Shown: positions 35,610 to 46,439 of the stretch, piece after piece
Numbering within the stretch: the stretch's first letter is position 1
Layout: each line of letters opens with the position of its first letter
Source of the DNA: Cladorhizidae sp. MBARI D1340-BT2
Taxonomy: Eukaryota > Porifera > Demospongiae > Poecilosclerida > Cladorhizidae
Direction: 5' to 3'
NCBI GenBank assembly: GCA_028752905.1
Contig: JAQNBH010000006.1
Coordinates: 30,459,863 to 30,523,862, forward strand
Length of the DNA stretch: 64,000 nucleotides
Position numbers and translations under genes: made by a program
The notes under the pieces: generated by a model
What the model was told of the DNA's origin: nothing
Databases searched by the model: none
What the model saw: the letters and a program-made list of their open reading frames with translations, nothing else

Positions 35610-35885
35610 TTTATGACTAATTAAAAAATTATGGTGGTTGTGGCCTCAAATCCAGGCTCTTGAGAGTACTACCCCCACTCACCCACCTCACCCCCCCCCC
35701 CCCCCCCCCCCGACCACCAACCCCCGATCTCCATCCCAACAGCAGCTAGGCAGGTACATTCCACAGTCTCGTTTGAACTGTTCACAGCTTGGTGCTAAGC
35801 TGATGTGCAAAGCCTCCTTCACTAGCAGTTCCTTCTGTCATATGTCGTAGTCAAGATGGTGGTTTCCACACACAAAATGGGATAT
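35610..35885 (-). pseudogene. Penelope-like element 3' end (GIY-YIG C-terminus)
   Basis: Minus strand 35885 to 35620 reads GAAACCACCATCTTGACTAC, AGAAGGAACTGCTAGTGAAG, GAGGCTTTGCACATCAGCTT, GAACAGTTCAAACGAGACTG and ends CAACCACCATAATTTTTTA, matching 22040-22215 base for base over most of its length. It encodes KELLVKEALHISLAPSCEQF then KRDCGMYLPS. A poly-C tract (35690-35711 on plus) interrupts it. Confidence 0.75.
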
Positions 35886-35961
35886 TTATTGCCCCTTGCA
35901 AGTTGAGCAACTGCACATTTCTCCATAGCACACTTTCCCCCTTAGTCTTGCATCTCATTAT

Positions 35962-35999
35962 TCCTGATGAAGGCTAGAGCATCAAGTCAAAACGTCCAG
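35962..35999 (+). ncRNA. Hammerhead-ribozyme-like motif, plus strand
   Basis: CTGATGA (35964-35970), A, then stem II GGCTAG/CAAGTC around AGCAT with one mismatch, then AAAACGTC. The first catalytic box is perfect; the second is AAAA instead of GAAA. Orientation is opposite to the copy at 35383-35425, so the two face each other around the Penelope relic. Confidence 0.5.
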
Positions 36000-36212
36000 A
36001 TTGTAAAATTCAAGCTAATTATTGAGGTCATTTTAATTTTATTAAGTCTACAGAGAGTCGTTGAGAATATAAAATTAAAAAAATTAAAAAAATCCTCTGG
36101 CTTTTGATGTTTTCATCGCTATTAGTTTTGTTTCGCAATTTTTAAGGACAGTGGAAGTTGAGCGATGGTTCTATTCAAATAAAAGGAACGTAAATTTCAT
36201 TTGGACATTTCA

Positions 36213-36468
36213 TAATTGTCAAGCGCAAGTTGTTCTAGTTTTTCTTCACAAGTTGTTAGCACTACTATGTCTCAGAGAAGTGATATCTCAGCCCAAAAGC
36301 CCATGAGAAGGAAATTATCAAATCCTTGGGACCATGTCAGCAAATGTTCGACTAGTATGTAGCATACAATACTTTCCTCCTCTTAGGTGGGGGAGATATA
36401 TCTCCACCATGAGCCATAGCAGTGGTACAACTTGTGAAGAAAAACTAAAACAACTTGCGCTTGTTAGC
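36213..36468. repeat. Small foldback element
   Basis: Arms of ~42 bp: AAGCGCAAGTTGTTCTAGTT...CACAAGTTGT (36218-36258) and its reverse complement ACAACTTGTGAAG...CAACTTGCGCTT (36425-36463). Weaker pairing continues inward (GTCTCAGAGAAGTGATATC / GAGATATATCTCCACC). No ORF; MITE-like. Confidence 0.7.
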
Positions 36469-37254
36469 TATCATTAAACAGCATTAGATTACTAGCGTAG
36501 ATTATTACACACCAAAAATTAAACAAAAAATTAACAGTACTGCACGTGTTGATAGAGATTAGCCCCACCCACAAACATTGGTTGGTCCATCTTGCTGACA
36601 GTAAGCTATCTTGCTCGGTCGTTTTGGACATTGGTTGGAGTTTGGCCGGTGGCTGCCCGCCAGTCTGTGCACCAGAGTGTCACCAATTCTTCTGCATTTG
36701 CCTTCTGCCTAGATTTAACAGTTCAACCCTTCTCCATGGTATGCAGGAATCCAGTAGTTCCCAGTCATGTGGTTCAGTGCAATAACCCTTACAACTAACC
36801 TGCAGCTTGCACAGGATAATCTTCTCTTCGGCCTTCTTCTCCTCCACCTCCCGGAACAAATACCTAGGGTCCAGCACCTTCTTATTGATCTGGGTAGGGG
36901 CCAGGAATCACTCATACACAACGAAGATCTCTGCGGACTCCATATTGGAAGCTTGAGGCTTGGTAGAGTGGATGGACTTGAAGAGCTGCTGAGCACCTAC
37001 ATGAATGGCTGGTAATTTTGGAGCTAAAAACCTGAAATGCATCTATATTTGTGAGAATAAGCAAGCAAGAGAGGGCAGCTGAAAAATTAAGTTGCCCCTT
37101 TAATACTGGTTGGCCAACAAGCAAATGTTACAATTCCTAATCAGCCACATATTTGAATCATGTATCAGTCTGGCTACTTGTATGTTAGTGATAAAAAGGT
37201 TTTCAATAATGACGACCTTTTACTACAATAACCACTCCCCTATGGGGATACACA

Positions 37255-37530
37255 GAACCAATATAACACTGGATTGAAGTAGGTTGACAAAGCTCTATGG
37301 CAACACACACTGGATCAACATCAGACTGGGTTGAGGCAGGTTGAAGTAGATTGACAAGAGCTTTATGTCAACACACATGGGACCAACATCACATTGGCTT
37401 GAGGTAGATTGAAGTAGGTTGACAATAGCCACACTATATTATTCTGGGTTGAGGAAGGTCAAGTAGGTTGACAATAACTCTATGTGGATACACACTAGAT
37501 GAACATCACACTGGGTTGAGGCAGGTTGAC
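37255..37530. repeat. ~70-bp degenerate tandem repeat in pseudogene intron
   Basis: Recurring GGTTGAAGTAGGTTGACAA, CTCTATG(G/T)CAACACACA and GGATCAACATCACACTGG segments, about four copies. Confidence 0.7.
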
Positions 37531-38049
37531 AACCAAACAAACTAACTTTTGTGATGAACCATCCTCCATCTCGCAAGAACCCACAAGCCAACTTGAGCGA
37601 AGCCAGGCTGAGTTCGTCCTGAGAGAAGGTGTCTTGCACGTACACAGTGCCAACATTGGGGGCTCCATCATTCAGCACACAGTCAACTTTCCACGTCTTC
37701 AACTCCCTTTGCAGCAGTTGCAGAAGTGATTGACAAGTAATTACAAGGTGTAGTAGAGGAGATTTAATAGGAGTGGAATGGTGAACCATTAACTTCCTAA
37801 TATAACCATACATATTACCTCTGCATGACACGAGGGGTCTGGGAGGTGGGAGGGGAGGAGTTCTGTTACAGGAAATGTCCCCCCACCATTTTTTAGACTC
37901 AAGTTATCAGGTGATTATTTTTAGTTCTAGATAGGTCTGCAAGAACAGAGAAAATATGATGTGACAAAAGGATGAGAGCTGTACAGGTGGGTATGGGGAT
38001 GTTCTAGCTGGAGTAAGGGATTTTAACTTCCATCCAACTAACAAGTTCT

Positions 38050-40480
38050 ATTAAACGGGAGGACAAGACCGCTTTATTTTAGGAACTTTACCTACAATTA
38101 TTTTAATTTTTTTACTGTTTCACTGATATACTAACTGTTTCAAGTGTCAGCTCATTATCAACCTCTTGAGTTATGATAGATTTTATGCTGACAGTTCATT
38201 ATATACCAGTTGAAAATGGACGAGAAGAAGCGTAAATAACATCGTTTCTCACAGAAGTGAATAATTGTTGATAATTCATCCCTTATGAAATAAGAGTCCA
38301 CTCTTGTGTGCTCATTTCACATGCTAGTAGCTAGTATTCAAATTGGACTAGTAGGAGAAATATACATAGAAACATTACAGTGTCTGTGATTGCTGTTAAC
38401 TTGGTGATTAGCCTTTAGGGTATGAAATAATTTTTATATTATTATTATTGTATTTTTAATGGATTTATTGCTATTGCAAGTAATTGGTTGATTGATACAC
38501 AAAGCACACAGAAGAGGCTATCTTTTATGACCAAAATGAGTAAAAATCAATGAAGCATTAAAAAGTTCTGGTATTTTGTTTTTAGGGAGAAAAAACACAA
38601 AAATGTTCATAACAAAGAGACATTACAACACTTGCGATGTCAGAGTGAGATGCATGTTTTCAAGTTTTCTTGAATTTTTTTAAATTTCAATATCCCAATC
38701 AACCAATTTAATTTTTATGTTGTCAGACTTGACTATATATATCTCATCAGAAAACGACTGGATTAGGGGTGGGACTATTCAAAACACAAAGCAATGCAAG
38801 AGCTTAATTACAACCGAAAAAATTGAAATAGTTATGCGGTTTTATGTAATGAGTCTCTTCTTCCGATGACAACCAGAATGCTGCATTGATTAGAATCGCA
38901 CTACAATCACACAGAGATGCCATCAAAGTTGAGAACTGGAGAACAACAACGTGGGATGCGCAGGAGCAGACTTTTATACCTCCCTTCGCCAGATAGTGCG
39001 AAAATTACGGAATAGCATTGAGTGATATTTTAGGCAAGTTTCAAGTCTTGGCCATAAATGTTTATTGTATTAGGAATGATCCAAGTTACTGCGTTATTCT
39101 GGTTTCTTCTAATTCATCGCGCAGAGGTGGGCGATGAAATGGATGGATACAAAGTATCATAACTCGAGAATGATTGACAAAAAAGTGTATAAACTTGAAA
39201 TGCAGTTAGTATAATAGTGAAGGTATAGAATAACAGGAAAATAATAATAATTAAAAAATGTATACTCCCCCTTTAGATGCAGTGAGAGAGATAAGGCAAT
39301 CCTGTTTTCAATTATAGAATTGAGGGCAGTTCACAAAATGTCATGATATTTGCATCACTCTGGGTTACATTGAACTCTGACACTGAAGTTTCACCCGCAG
39401 CTTGAATTTCAAATTTCACCTAAATTATAAAACTCTACCCATTAATTAATGAACCAATGAAGTCATATACAGACATATACAAAGAAAGTTCATCACTGCC
39501 TCCACCAAACTTTCCACATTCAATTCTTCCTTGGAGATACTTTTAGCGGAAAGCACACCACCATGTGTCAATTGAATAACTGGAACTGAATGGAACTTGA
39601 ATCCATTCAAGCAATTTCATGTTAACAATACCACAAAATTGATGCAAGCATCGCTAGTGTGAGCAGCATATAGCGCACCAGCATTTACCATGATAACTAC
39701 AATTTTCAGGTGTCCACGCTAGCAATCACTAAATGAGGCATGGTCAACTCGGGCATAGATATGCATACCAGTGTTCAGCAGATACAAATTTACTGTTAGC
39801 ATCAAAGTGTTTGAAAAGCTCTTCAAAATTGATCAGGCCCAGGCTTCATAACATCACAGCAAACCAATCCACGAATCTAACATACACTTAATAGCTACCC
39901 CCACTACAAGCAGCCCAGATATCAGCAGAGTTGATACATAGCAGCTGTCCCTACCAACCACAATTGCTAAGTAGCCACCACTCCCTAATGTAATCACAAA
40001 CCTAACTGTAAGATGGGTGTGGCTGGCTGTATGATCGCACATATAGCATTCTAATCAGACCAGCCATAATTGTAGTCTAGCATGTTTTTGGGGGGAATTC
40101 CACCTCTGAAATTTCTTGCTACACAGTATAACTTCATTCTGACAAGACAAACAATCTTCCTTTACGTCTCAATAAAGCTAATTCACCAGTTGTCAGAGCT
40201 TCTATACCCTTACTCAGAGAGCACCACCCCTAGCAATCATTTGCATGGGGGTAAGTTTATGCCAGAATGAGCAATAGTGGTAAGGCAGCAAGAGTAGCAA
40301 ACAACTGCTAGTTTGGTTAAGATAATAATCCTTGCACACAAATATATTTGCATGCATGGCCATAAAACCAACAAAAACTGGATCAATCCTGTTTGACATC
40401 AACCACAAGACGAATTTTTGGTTAGTTTCCCACGAGCTAGATCACTACTGAGAAGGGTTTTCCCAATCACCCTAATTTGT
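38050..40480. other. Intronic/intergenic, no gene recognised
   Basis: Lies inside intron 1 of the FTSJ3-like pseudogene. No coding signature or mobile-element terminus seen. Confidence 0.5.
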
Positions 40481-40944
40481 TTTGGACACAATGGTGGGTC
40501 CAAAACAAATTACAGTTGGATGATTCCTTTCTGATGCTCACCTGTTTGCATCTAGCTTTAGTAATATCCTCCTGTATAGTAATGTTATTTGGGATCTACT
40601 TGATGGGCACCAGATCGACACCCATAATAAGACAGGACATAGGCATAGTCTTGGCTGCCACTTGGACCTATCCCCCAGGAGCTGCACATAAGTCAATCAG
40701 AACACGAGAAGATTGAAGGAAGTGATACTTTCTGTTGAGTTCACCAATTTAAAGGCAGATATTGCTCTGTAGCCTTGTCACTTTGGTCAAGTGATAAAAC
40801 CTCTTCATCTCTTCCTTAGTTTTGCCTTCTTTCCCATTCTAGGTTGCCATGTGGGGAATCGCACAATGTTTAAAAGAACTGTCTCTGCCTTCGATCCTGT
40901 ACCAGAAACTTGCACCGTACACCGAATACCAATTCATCCAGAAC

Positions 40945-40983
40945 ATTATATTAGTTTGGGTTAGATGCTCTAGCCTTCATCAG
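40945..40983 (-). ncRNA. Hammerhead-like relic
   Basis: Minus strand CTGATGAAGGCTAGAGCATC then TAACCCAAACT. First box perfect; stem II 3' side (CTAACC) and GAAA box degraded. Downstream TTAGCATCC and CATGAGTCTTAGCAT resemble the flank of the copy at 35.4 kb. Confidence 0.45.
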
Positions 40984-41689
40984 GATGCTAAGACTCATGT
41001 GGGGTTGTTATTTTGGTTAGCTGGCTTGTTGTCCACCATGTGAGTTTCCTGACCGGATGTGGCAGCAATCTAGGAGGGAGTGGTTTTAGCGGGTCCAAAG
41101 TCTTGCGAATTTAGCCGGTTTTTTGTGCTCAATTAACAACCTGCTAATGTACCAAATCTGTCCTCTCTCTCATGACAGGAGCGATGTTTGCAGTAACATA
41201 GAGGAACTTCCCCTTTACTGGTTCATTGTATTAATTCTTAGTAAAAACTTTGACCTCTGCACCGCCAGTGACTTTGGCAGGAATTTTCAGATCTCTTTTA
41301 ACAACTTGTATTCAGTAATTCTGCATGGCACCCTTGTACCATGAAATAGGTGTACCTCGAGATTTCTCTCGGAAAATGTCCAACTACCAGATTCCACTAC
41401 TGATCCTAGGCCATGACACTTTATGACAGATTTTAGCAGCTATTATTAGGATTGTGAAGTTGTTGCCTAGCAGACAATATTTCATTAAGTACTGGGCGCT
41501 TCAGGTAGCCACTAACTACAAAGAAGAAACTAAACTTTTGTTTATCATAGAATCCAAAGCACTGGTTCAATGAGCAATAAACTTTGAAGTTGATTGAGGA
41601 AGGCATTGCTCAATATGTTGTGAAGAAACGAGCAGAACTGTAAGTAGCTGCTACACACAAGGCACTGGTGTTTTAAGAGGGCAAGTGAC

Positions 41690-42064
41690 ACAGAAGGTCA
41701 AACACGAGTTATCGTCATTAAATTGCAAGTTCGTTCTAGTTCCTGCTAACATGACATTGTTTTCAGCCACTTCATCTAACGGTCAATAGATCAGCCCAAA
41801 AAATCAGATACTACAATGATGCAACAACTTGAGAGTGGGAAGCAGCTTGGAGATGTTGATGCTGTGAAGCAACAACTTGAGAGTGAGAAGCAACTTGAAG
41901 ATGTTGAAGTTGATTTTCGCTCAACCACGTGGCTAGTGAAGATGTATAACTTCTTCACAACCTGTGTTAAAGGATGGAAGAAGGCAGGTGTACTTGGACT
42001 ATTGGATGGCAGCACTGAAATTCCAACTGAAGACCCTTTTCAGACATTCAAATTATCTCAATGA
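41690..42064 (+). other. Unrecognised ORF with internal duplication
   Basis: ORF from ~41816 to 42064 contains two near-identical stretches (QQLESGKQLGDVDAVK / QQLESEKQLEDVEVD), helical and charged, followed by TTWLVKMYNFFTTCVKGWKK. A TTTTCAG acceptor-like site lies at ~41767. I recognise no domain. It may be a terminal exon or chance. Confidence 0.25.
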
Positions 42065-42089
42065 ACTCTATCTTGAGATAATAACATTT

Positions 42090-42150
42090 AAATCACCTCA
42101 ATAATCAACTTCAAATTGTATTCCCTAGATGTTTCGACTAGAATAATTAT
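42090..42150 (-). ncRNA. Hammerhead-like relic (3' half only)
   Basis: Minus strand ATTCTAGTCGAAACATCTAG followed by a tail (TTTGAAGTTGATTATTGAGG) matching the flank of the other copies. It keeps the GAAA box that the others lost but lacks CTGATGA and the 5' half of stem II. Confidence 0.4.
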
Positions 42151-42469
42151 TGGTATTATAATAACAACAACATACAATTCGTCAATGTTGGCATCCATGT
42201 TGGTGATAATAAAAAAATATAGCCTCACCCTCCTTTCACATGTACTGTAGGAGTGACTTCATCTCCGGTTATATATATGCTCATGAAATTCCATAACTAT
42301 GCCGGTCTTCCTAAAAATTTAATAGCACCTACCAATAATACTAGCACCGAGAGCTTCATCGAGCCACAGCTGTCTAGCACTTACTAGAACTGCAGAAAAT
42401 TGGGGCCTGCAGGAATTGAGGTCCACTACTTTGACTTCCTGTAACTGAAGCATTTATATTTGTGCATCA

Positions 42470-42600
42470 GTTTTGGTATTACAAGAGAGCACACAGAAAG
42501 AGCTATCGTTTAAGCTTTATATCAACTTCATAGAATGAAGTATGCAGAATTTATGGATTCCAAAATCATAACAACAGGTCGTTGTTTTTACTTTTTAACT
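42470..42600 (+). repeat. Half-copy of the 9.1-9.8 kb foldback element
   Basis: Contains TTGGTATTACAAGAGAGCAC, ACAGAAAGAGCTATC and GTATGCAGAATTTATGGA in the order of the right arm at 9640-9730. The partner arm is not seen here. Confidence 0.65.
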
Positions 42601-43235
42601 CAACACAGGTGACAGACAATTGCCTCTGACACATGTGAGGTCTTTACCTTTGTGATAAAATTTAACTGCCTAACAATTACATCATGAAATATAAATATTC
42701 TTTCAATCAGGTTTATGTATTTAGTGCCAACATTTCATCTTAAATACTTCAGCCCTGATGGAGACATACGTATTTCACTAGAAACATTAGCACTAAAAAC
42801 AAAACAGTTGATTGAAATAGAAATATTCATGTCACCTGATAATAATCATTTAGAAGATGTTCTTTCACTTGTTACTTCAATATCTAAGCAATAGGTTGGA
42901 TGAGAGGAAGGTAGCAGTAGAGGAGAGTACCAGGTAGGATAAGAACCTTTTGGAGAAGGAGGAAAGTTAGTTGGGAATGTAGATTTTAAGTGTACGGCAG
43001 AAAACTTGTTACAGAGAGATACCATATTTTATTACCAGATAATTTAGCTAGCAATATAATATACAAAATGATAAGAGCTAGAGCTGGTATAATGTTCAAG
43101 CTATCAACTTTGTTATTATATATAGTATATAGTTATTGCAATTCTTTCACTGTTATAGCTATCAATATGTACTGACTTCATCTCACTCGCCTGGAAACTG
43201 ATCTGAATCACTATCATGTGCGGGAACACAGAATC

Positions 43236-43345
43236 ATAATCTATGTATACCTGCTTCACAGCTATGTATACCTGCTTCACAGCATCATATTCTATGTATA
43301 CGTGCTTCACAGCATTATATTCTATGTATGTGCTTCACAGTATTT
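43236..43345. repeat. ~30-bp tandem repeat
   Basis: Four imperfect units of CTATGTATACCTGCTTCACA plus GCATCATATT, one shortened. Confidence 0.85.
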
Positions 43346-44655
43346 TCTTTGTCACTGCTCTCGCCATAAAGAAGGTGATGTTGTGGTCAAGCAGCTCCAA
43401 AGTCCCTTCTCAGTCAAACCGCTAATGTCATTTATGTTGTTCTGTTGAGCCTTGAGATAGGCCCTCACTAAGTATATGCAAGCAATAAATGACTAGGACA
43501 ACTGGAAGGAGATGGAAAAACATGATAATTGAACTTTGACCTCACATATGACACTTTCCATGAGGCAAATTTTCTTGCAAGTGAGCTTATTGTTACGTAT
43601 GGTGCATTTAATCATCAGTAAAACTGTTAAAACAGATTTCAAGAAATTTTTTTTTTACAGAGTAAATGGACAATAATTAGTTCAGTTTCAGGGACATGAC
43701 GATGACTTTTGTACTTTTTTAAATCACCTTTTCCAACCATTAACTCTTCTCTGTATGCTCTGTGTACTCACGTATTTCTGTCTGCTGAATACTAACAGAA
43801 TCCATTGCAGTATGTATAATTTCTCCAAACCATTAAACGAGTAATCACAATTGGCACATGTATACTGTTTTGCTTGACCCCACACATTTTCAATGGGATT
43901 TACTTAGCAGTGGAATTTTGGCAGAAATATTGCTCTGTGCTCCCTGCTTGTGAAAAGCTCTTCCACCTTCGATTTTTTGGGTTTGAAAGTCTTCCATTAT
44001 CTCAAGCTTCTTGATCATGTCTGCTTTCAACATGACAGTAGTGTTAACATTGTGTTCTTGGAGCACTTTTCGCAGGCCGTTCTGTTTACCACTTCCAGTT
44101 ACGGAAAATTCAACCTGCTCCATTATCATTAACCAAGTGCTCCAAATTTAAAAACAACTCTTGCTGCCATAGGAATAACTGGGTGTGTTTCCTTAGCTTC
44201 AACATGTTTGTGTGGGATTAGACGTAAAAGCCATTGTGTTCGTCAATGAAGTCACTGATCATCAACCACGAATAGCACCTTTGGGATGAATAGCCAACTT
44301 TCCCTCCTCTATCCATTACCATGACTGGCCTTCATTGGCATGAAAGCTTGATTCATCATGGTATAATAACACCAAGCATCGCAGTGCATCTGGATTGCCA
44401 ATTGTTTCCTCGGTCACTCCATCTACACACAAAGGAGGCGGCAAGTGAGTTAACCCTTTAACGATCACGGGCGCTTTAAAGCGCCCAAGAAGTCTCGCAG
44501 TTAAAAAATTCATAAAAAATAGATCGTTGAACTTACCCCCATAAAAAACTTATTAAACGACGCCTAAAACGTAGCTCTATTACGTGGTATTCACAAAACA
44601 ATGACAGCATAACGGTTGCTAAGGACTTTGAAGCCAGAAATCTCACACGGAAATC

Positions 44656-44885
44656 ATGGCTAACACTTGAACGTTAGCGATGTGCTGCTTTTACTGGAAG
44701 ACGACGATTTCGGCCTTTCTGAAGCGGATGACAGTTATTTTGAAGGCGAAGGTATTGAGAGCTACCTTCCCAGAGCAAACCCTGAGCTTAGTCACTCAGA
44801 AGTAACGGAGGAAGATGAAGATCCAATAGTTATAGTTTCTGATGACCGCTCCAGCTCTAGTGATAAGAGTCTTACTTGGCCTTTA
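44656..44885 (+). pseudogene. piggyBac-like transposase first exon (acidic)
   Basis: From an ATG at 44656 (one base out of frame with the rest), the open stretch encodes NVSDVLLLLEDDDFGLSEAD, then SYFEGEG, SEVTEEDEDPIVIV and SSDKSLTWP, ending at TTTAG|GTAAGTAT, a strong donor. It has the same layout as the exon at 29875-30124 in the other element: short, acidic, one donor, no catalytic core following. Internally deleted element. Confidence 0.5.
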
Positions 44886-44991
44886 GGTAAGTATTACTGT
44901 TCAAAAATGTATAGAATATAAAAATATCTGTTTCTATGTCCACAGTTTTTGGATCTACACAAAGTCACAGCAGTCCCACCATCCCACCTCT

Positions 44992-45038
44992 CAAATACCC
45001 AACAGTCACGATGTCTCATCGTGACTGCTGGGTATTTG
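44992..45038. repeat. Perfect-loop hairpin
   Basis: CAAATACCCAACAGTCACGATG, three-base loop TCT, then CATCGTGACTGCTGGGTATTTG: 22-bp arms with one mismatch, inside the piggyBac-like element. Confidence 0.9.
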
Positions 45039-46439
45039 ACCTTTGTGATGTAGGCTTTCTTCTGTTTTTCATAATTCCATGCTGCAGTCTGGTCATTATG
45101 GTTGAAATTTGTGTACCTGCAAATGTATAAACATGTTATCATAAAATATACTTGAAAATAGAACAATAATTGCCTTGAAATTCAAAAATTAATTACTAAA
45201 ACTACAATTACAACCACACACTTTATTGCTAGGCAACATAAACCACACCTGCATATTAAGTAACTATGTGTGATTCCAAAAATATATGGTTGCTATAGAC
45301 TTCAATAAATATTTGAGACAATACAGTTAATTTTAGTAATGGTAGCAATATTTATTTTTTTATACCCGCCCGTGAAAGTGTTAACTCCAAGATTTTAATT
45401 TTCCGCAGATACATGCGACGATATTCTCTCCCATCATCATGCTCAAGACCGTCAAAGTATATGGCTTTCTTTAGAGATGTAGGTGAGAAATCATGATCAT
45501 ACAGCCACTTTCTGGCTGTTTGTGGAGTGATGGAACGAGAAAAACCAGGTGGTAAGTGAGAATTTGGTAACATCTCTGAATTTACCCAGGTTACAAATTT
45601 TACAGCAGTCATAACTGGCTCACTTTTCCTTTACGTAACCATGCCAATGCTTTCAATCTGCAGTGTTCATCATCCACAACATAATTATGGCCGAATGTGC
45701 TTGCCTTGTGCTGATCCAGTAAACTCTCCCTTGCACTGGTAGAAATCTTTCATCCTGCCTCCTCTGATTGTCTTTTCATTGAAACCAACCACTAAACCAG
45801 CTTCAGTAGCTGTAGCAACATAAGCTAGGCCAAAACGCTTTCGAAATATAATATTATCCATTATGGTAATGGCAATCATTCTAACAGTGTCCTTTGGCTG
45901 GCAATGCATCCACTCACTATATGCCTCTTGTGCATCTTCTGAGAAAGGAAATTCGTTCTCTGGCTCAAACTCATCTTCAGATGATGGCAGTATCCGAGGG
46001 AAAGCAAACAATTCATCAAGCTCACCAAAACTGCTTGAATGTAAGTCAACTTCCTCCCTCTGCTGTTTAGCAGCTCTTGCTACAGCTGCTTTGTCAGCAT
46101 GGTGCTTCCTTGGACCATCGGGACTTTTTTTTTGGTACATCGTCACTCATAGTCACCCTCCAAAACTTGCTATACTTCAGAGAAAGAAGCCCAACTGATT
46201 CAGTCGCAGGAGTTGTCATGGAAACATGCCACACCCAATTTTTGTATTGTACTAAAATCCCATAGAGTTTCTAAATGCACCAGGTGCAGCTAAAAGTGGT
46301 ATCATTTTAAAAGAAATTTTGAGCTGAGCATTATGGTGCAAGAAATTTTGGGCAAAAAGTAAGTGTTGGTAAGTTTCAGTACAAAGTTCGCATGGACATT
46401 AATGACTTCCTGCACTATACACATATTTTAATATTGAAG

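Larger units (their letters stand above)
36800..40837 (-). pseudogene. FTSJ3/SPB1-like rRNA 2'-O-methyltransferase, intron-containing pseudogene
   Basis: Minus strand. Exon 1 (40837-40542): starts MGKKAK, then across frameshifts GYRAISAFKLVN, LNRKYHFLQSSRVLIDLCAA, PGG (SAM-binding motif), VQVAAKTMPMSCLIMGVDLV and EDITKARCKQ|GTGAGC. Exon 2 (~37730-37547): [20 protein letters not shown], then [33 protein letters not shown]. Exon 3 (37031-36800): STKPQASNMESAEIFVV then LDPRYLFREVEEKKAEEKII, ending CAG|GTTAGT. The family methylates 2'-OH of pre-rRNA in the nucleolus. TAG replaces Trp after APGG, another TAG interrupts PIK.IPNN, and a TGA interrupts exon 3. Kept splice sites mean an unprocessed, decayed copy. 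Intron 1 is ~2.8 kb and holds no recognised gene. Confidence 0.85.
44450..45384. mobile_element. piggyBac-like element nested in DDE transposase
   Basis: Element 44454-45380 flanked by TTAA (44450-44453 and 45381-45384). Ends CCCTTTAACGATCACGGGCG and, inverted, CACTTTCACGGGCGGG are similar apart from a 5-bp gap. Skipping the element and one TTAA makes the host transposase read straight through (KILEL|THLPPP), which confirms exact boundaries. Contains one transposase-like exon and a strong hairpin. Confidence 0.85.
43780..46150 (-). pseudogene. DDE-superfamily transposase relic
   Basis: Minus strand. 46146-45685: N-terminal half (MIAITIMDNIIFRKRFGLA, then ATEAGLVVGFNEKTIRGGR). 45612-45385: LPPGFSRSITPQTARKWLYD and KKAIYFDGLEHDDGREYR, a DNA-binding/linker region. 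44450-44316: HLPPPLCVDGVTEETIGNPD, then LVLLYHDESSFHANEGQSW with the catalytic Asp of HDES.F.ANEG. 44050-43780: GLRKVLQEHNVNTTVMLKAD and NPIENVWGQAKQYT with the final acidic residue. These are signatures of IS630/Tc1-like DDE endonucleases. Stops, frameshifts and an internal deletion (between ~44160 and 44090) kill it, and a piggyBac-like element splits the frame at a TTAA. Confidence 0.8.

Noticed and set aside
35638..35850. Pro-rich plus-strand ORF
   Set aside because: Poly-C tract antisense to a Penelope relic.
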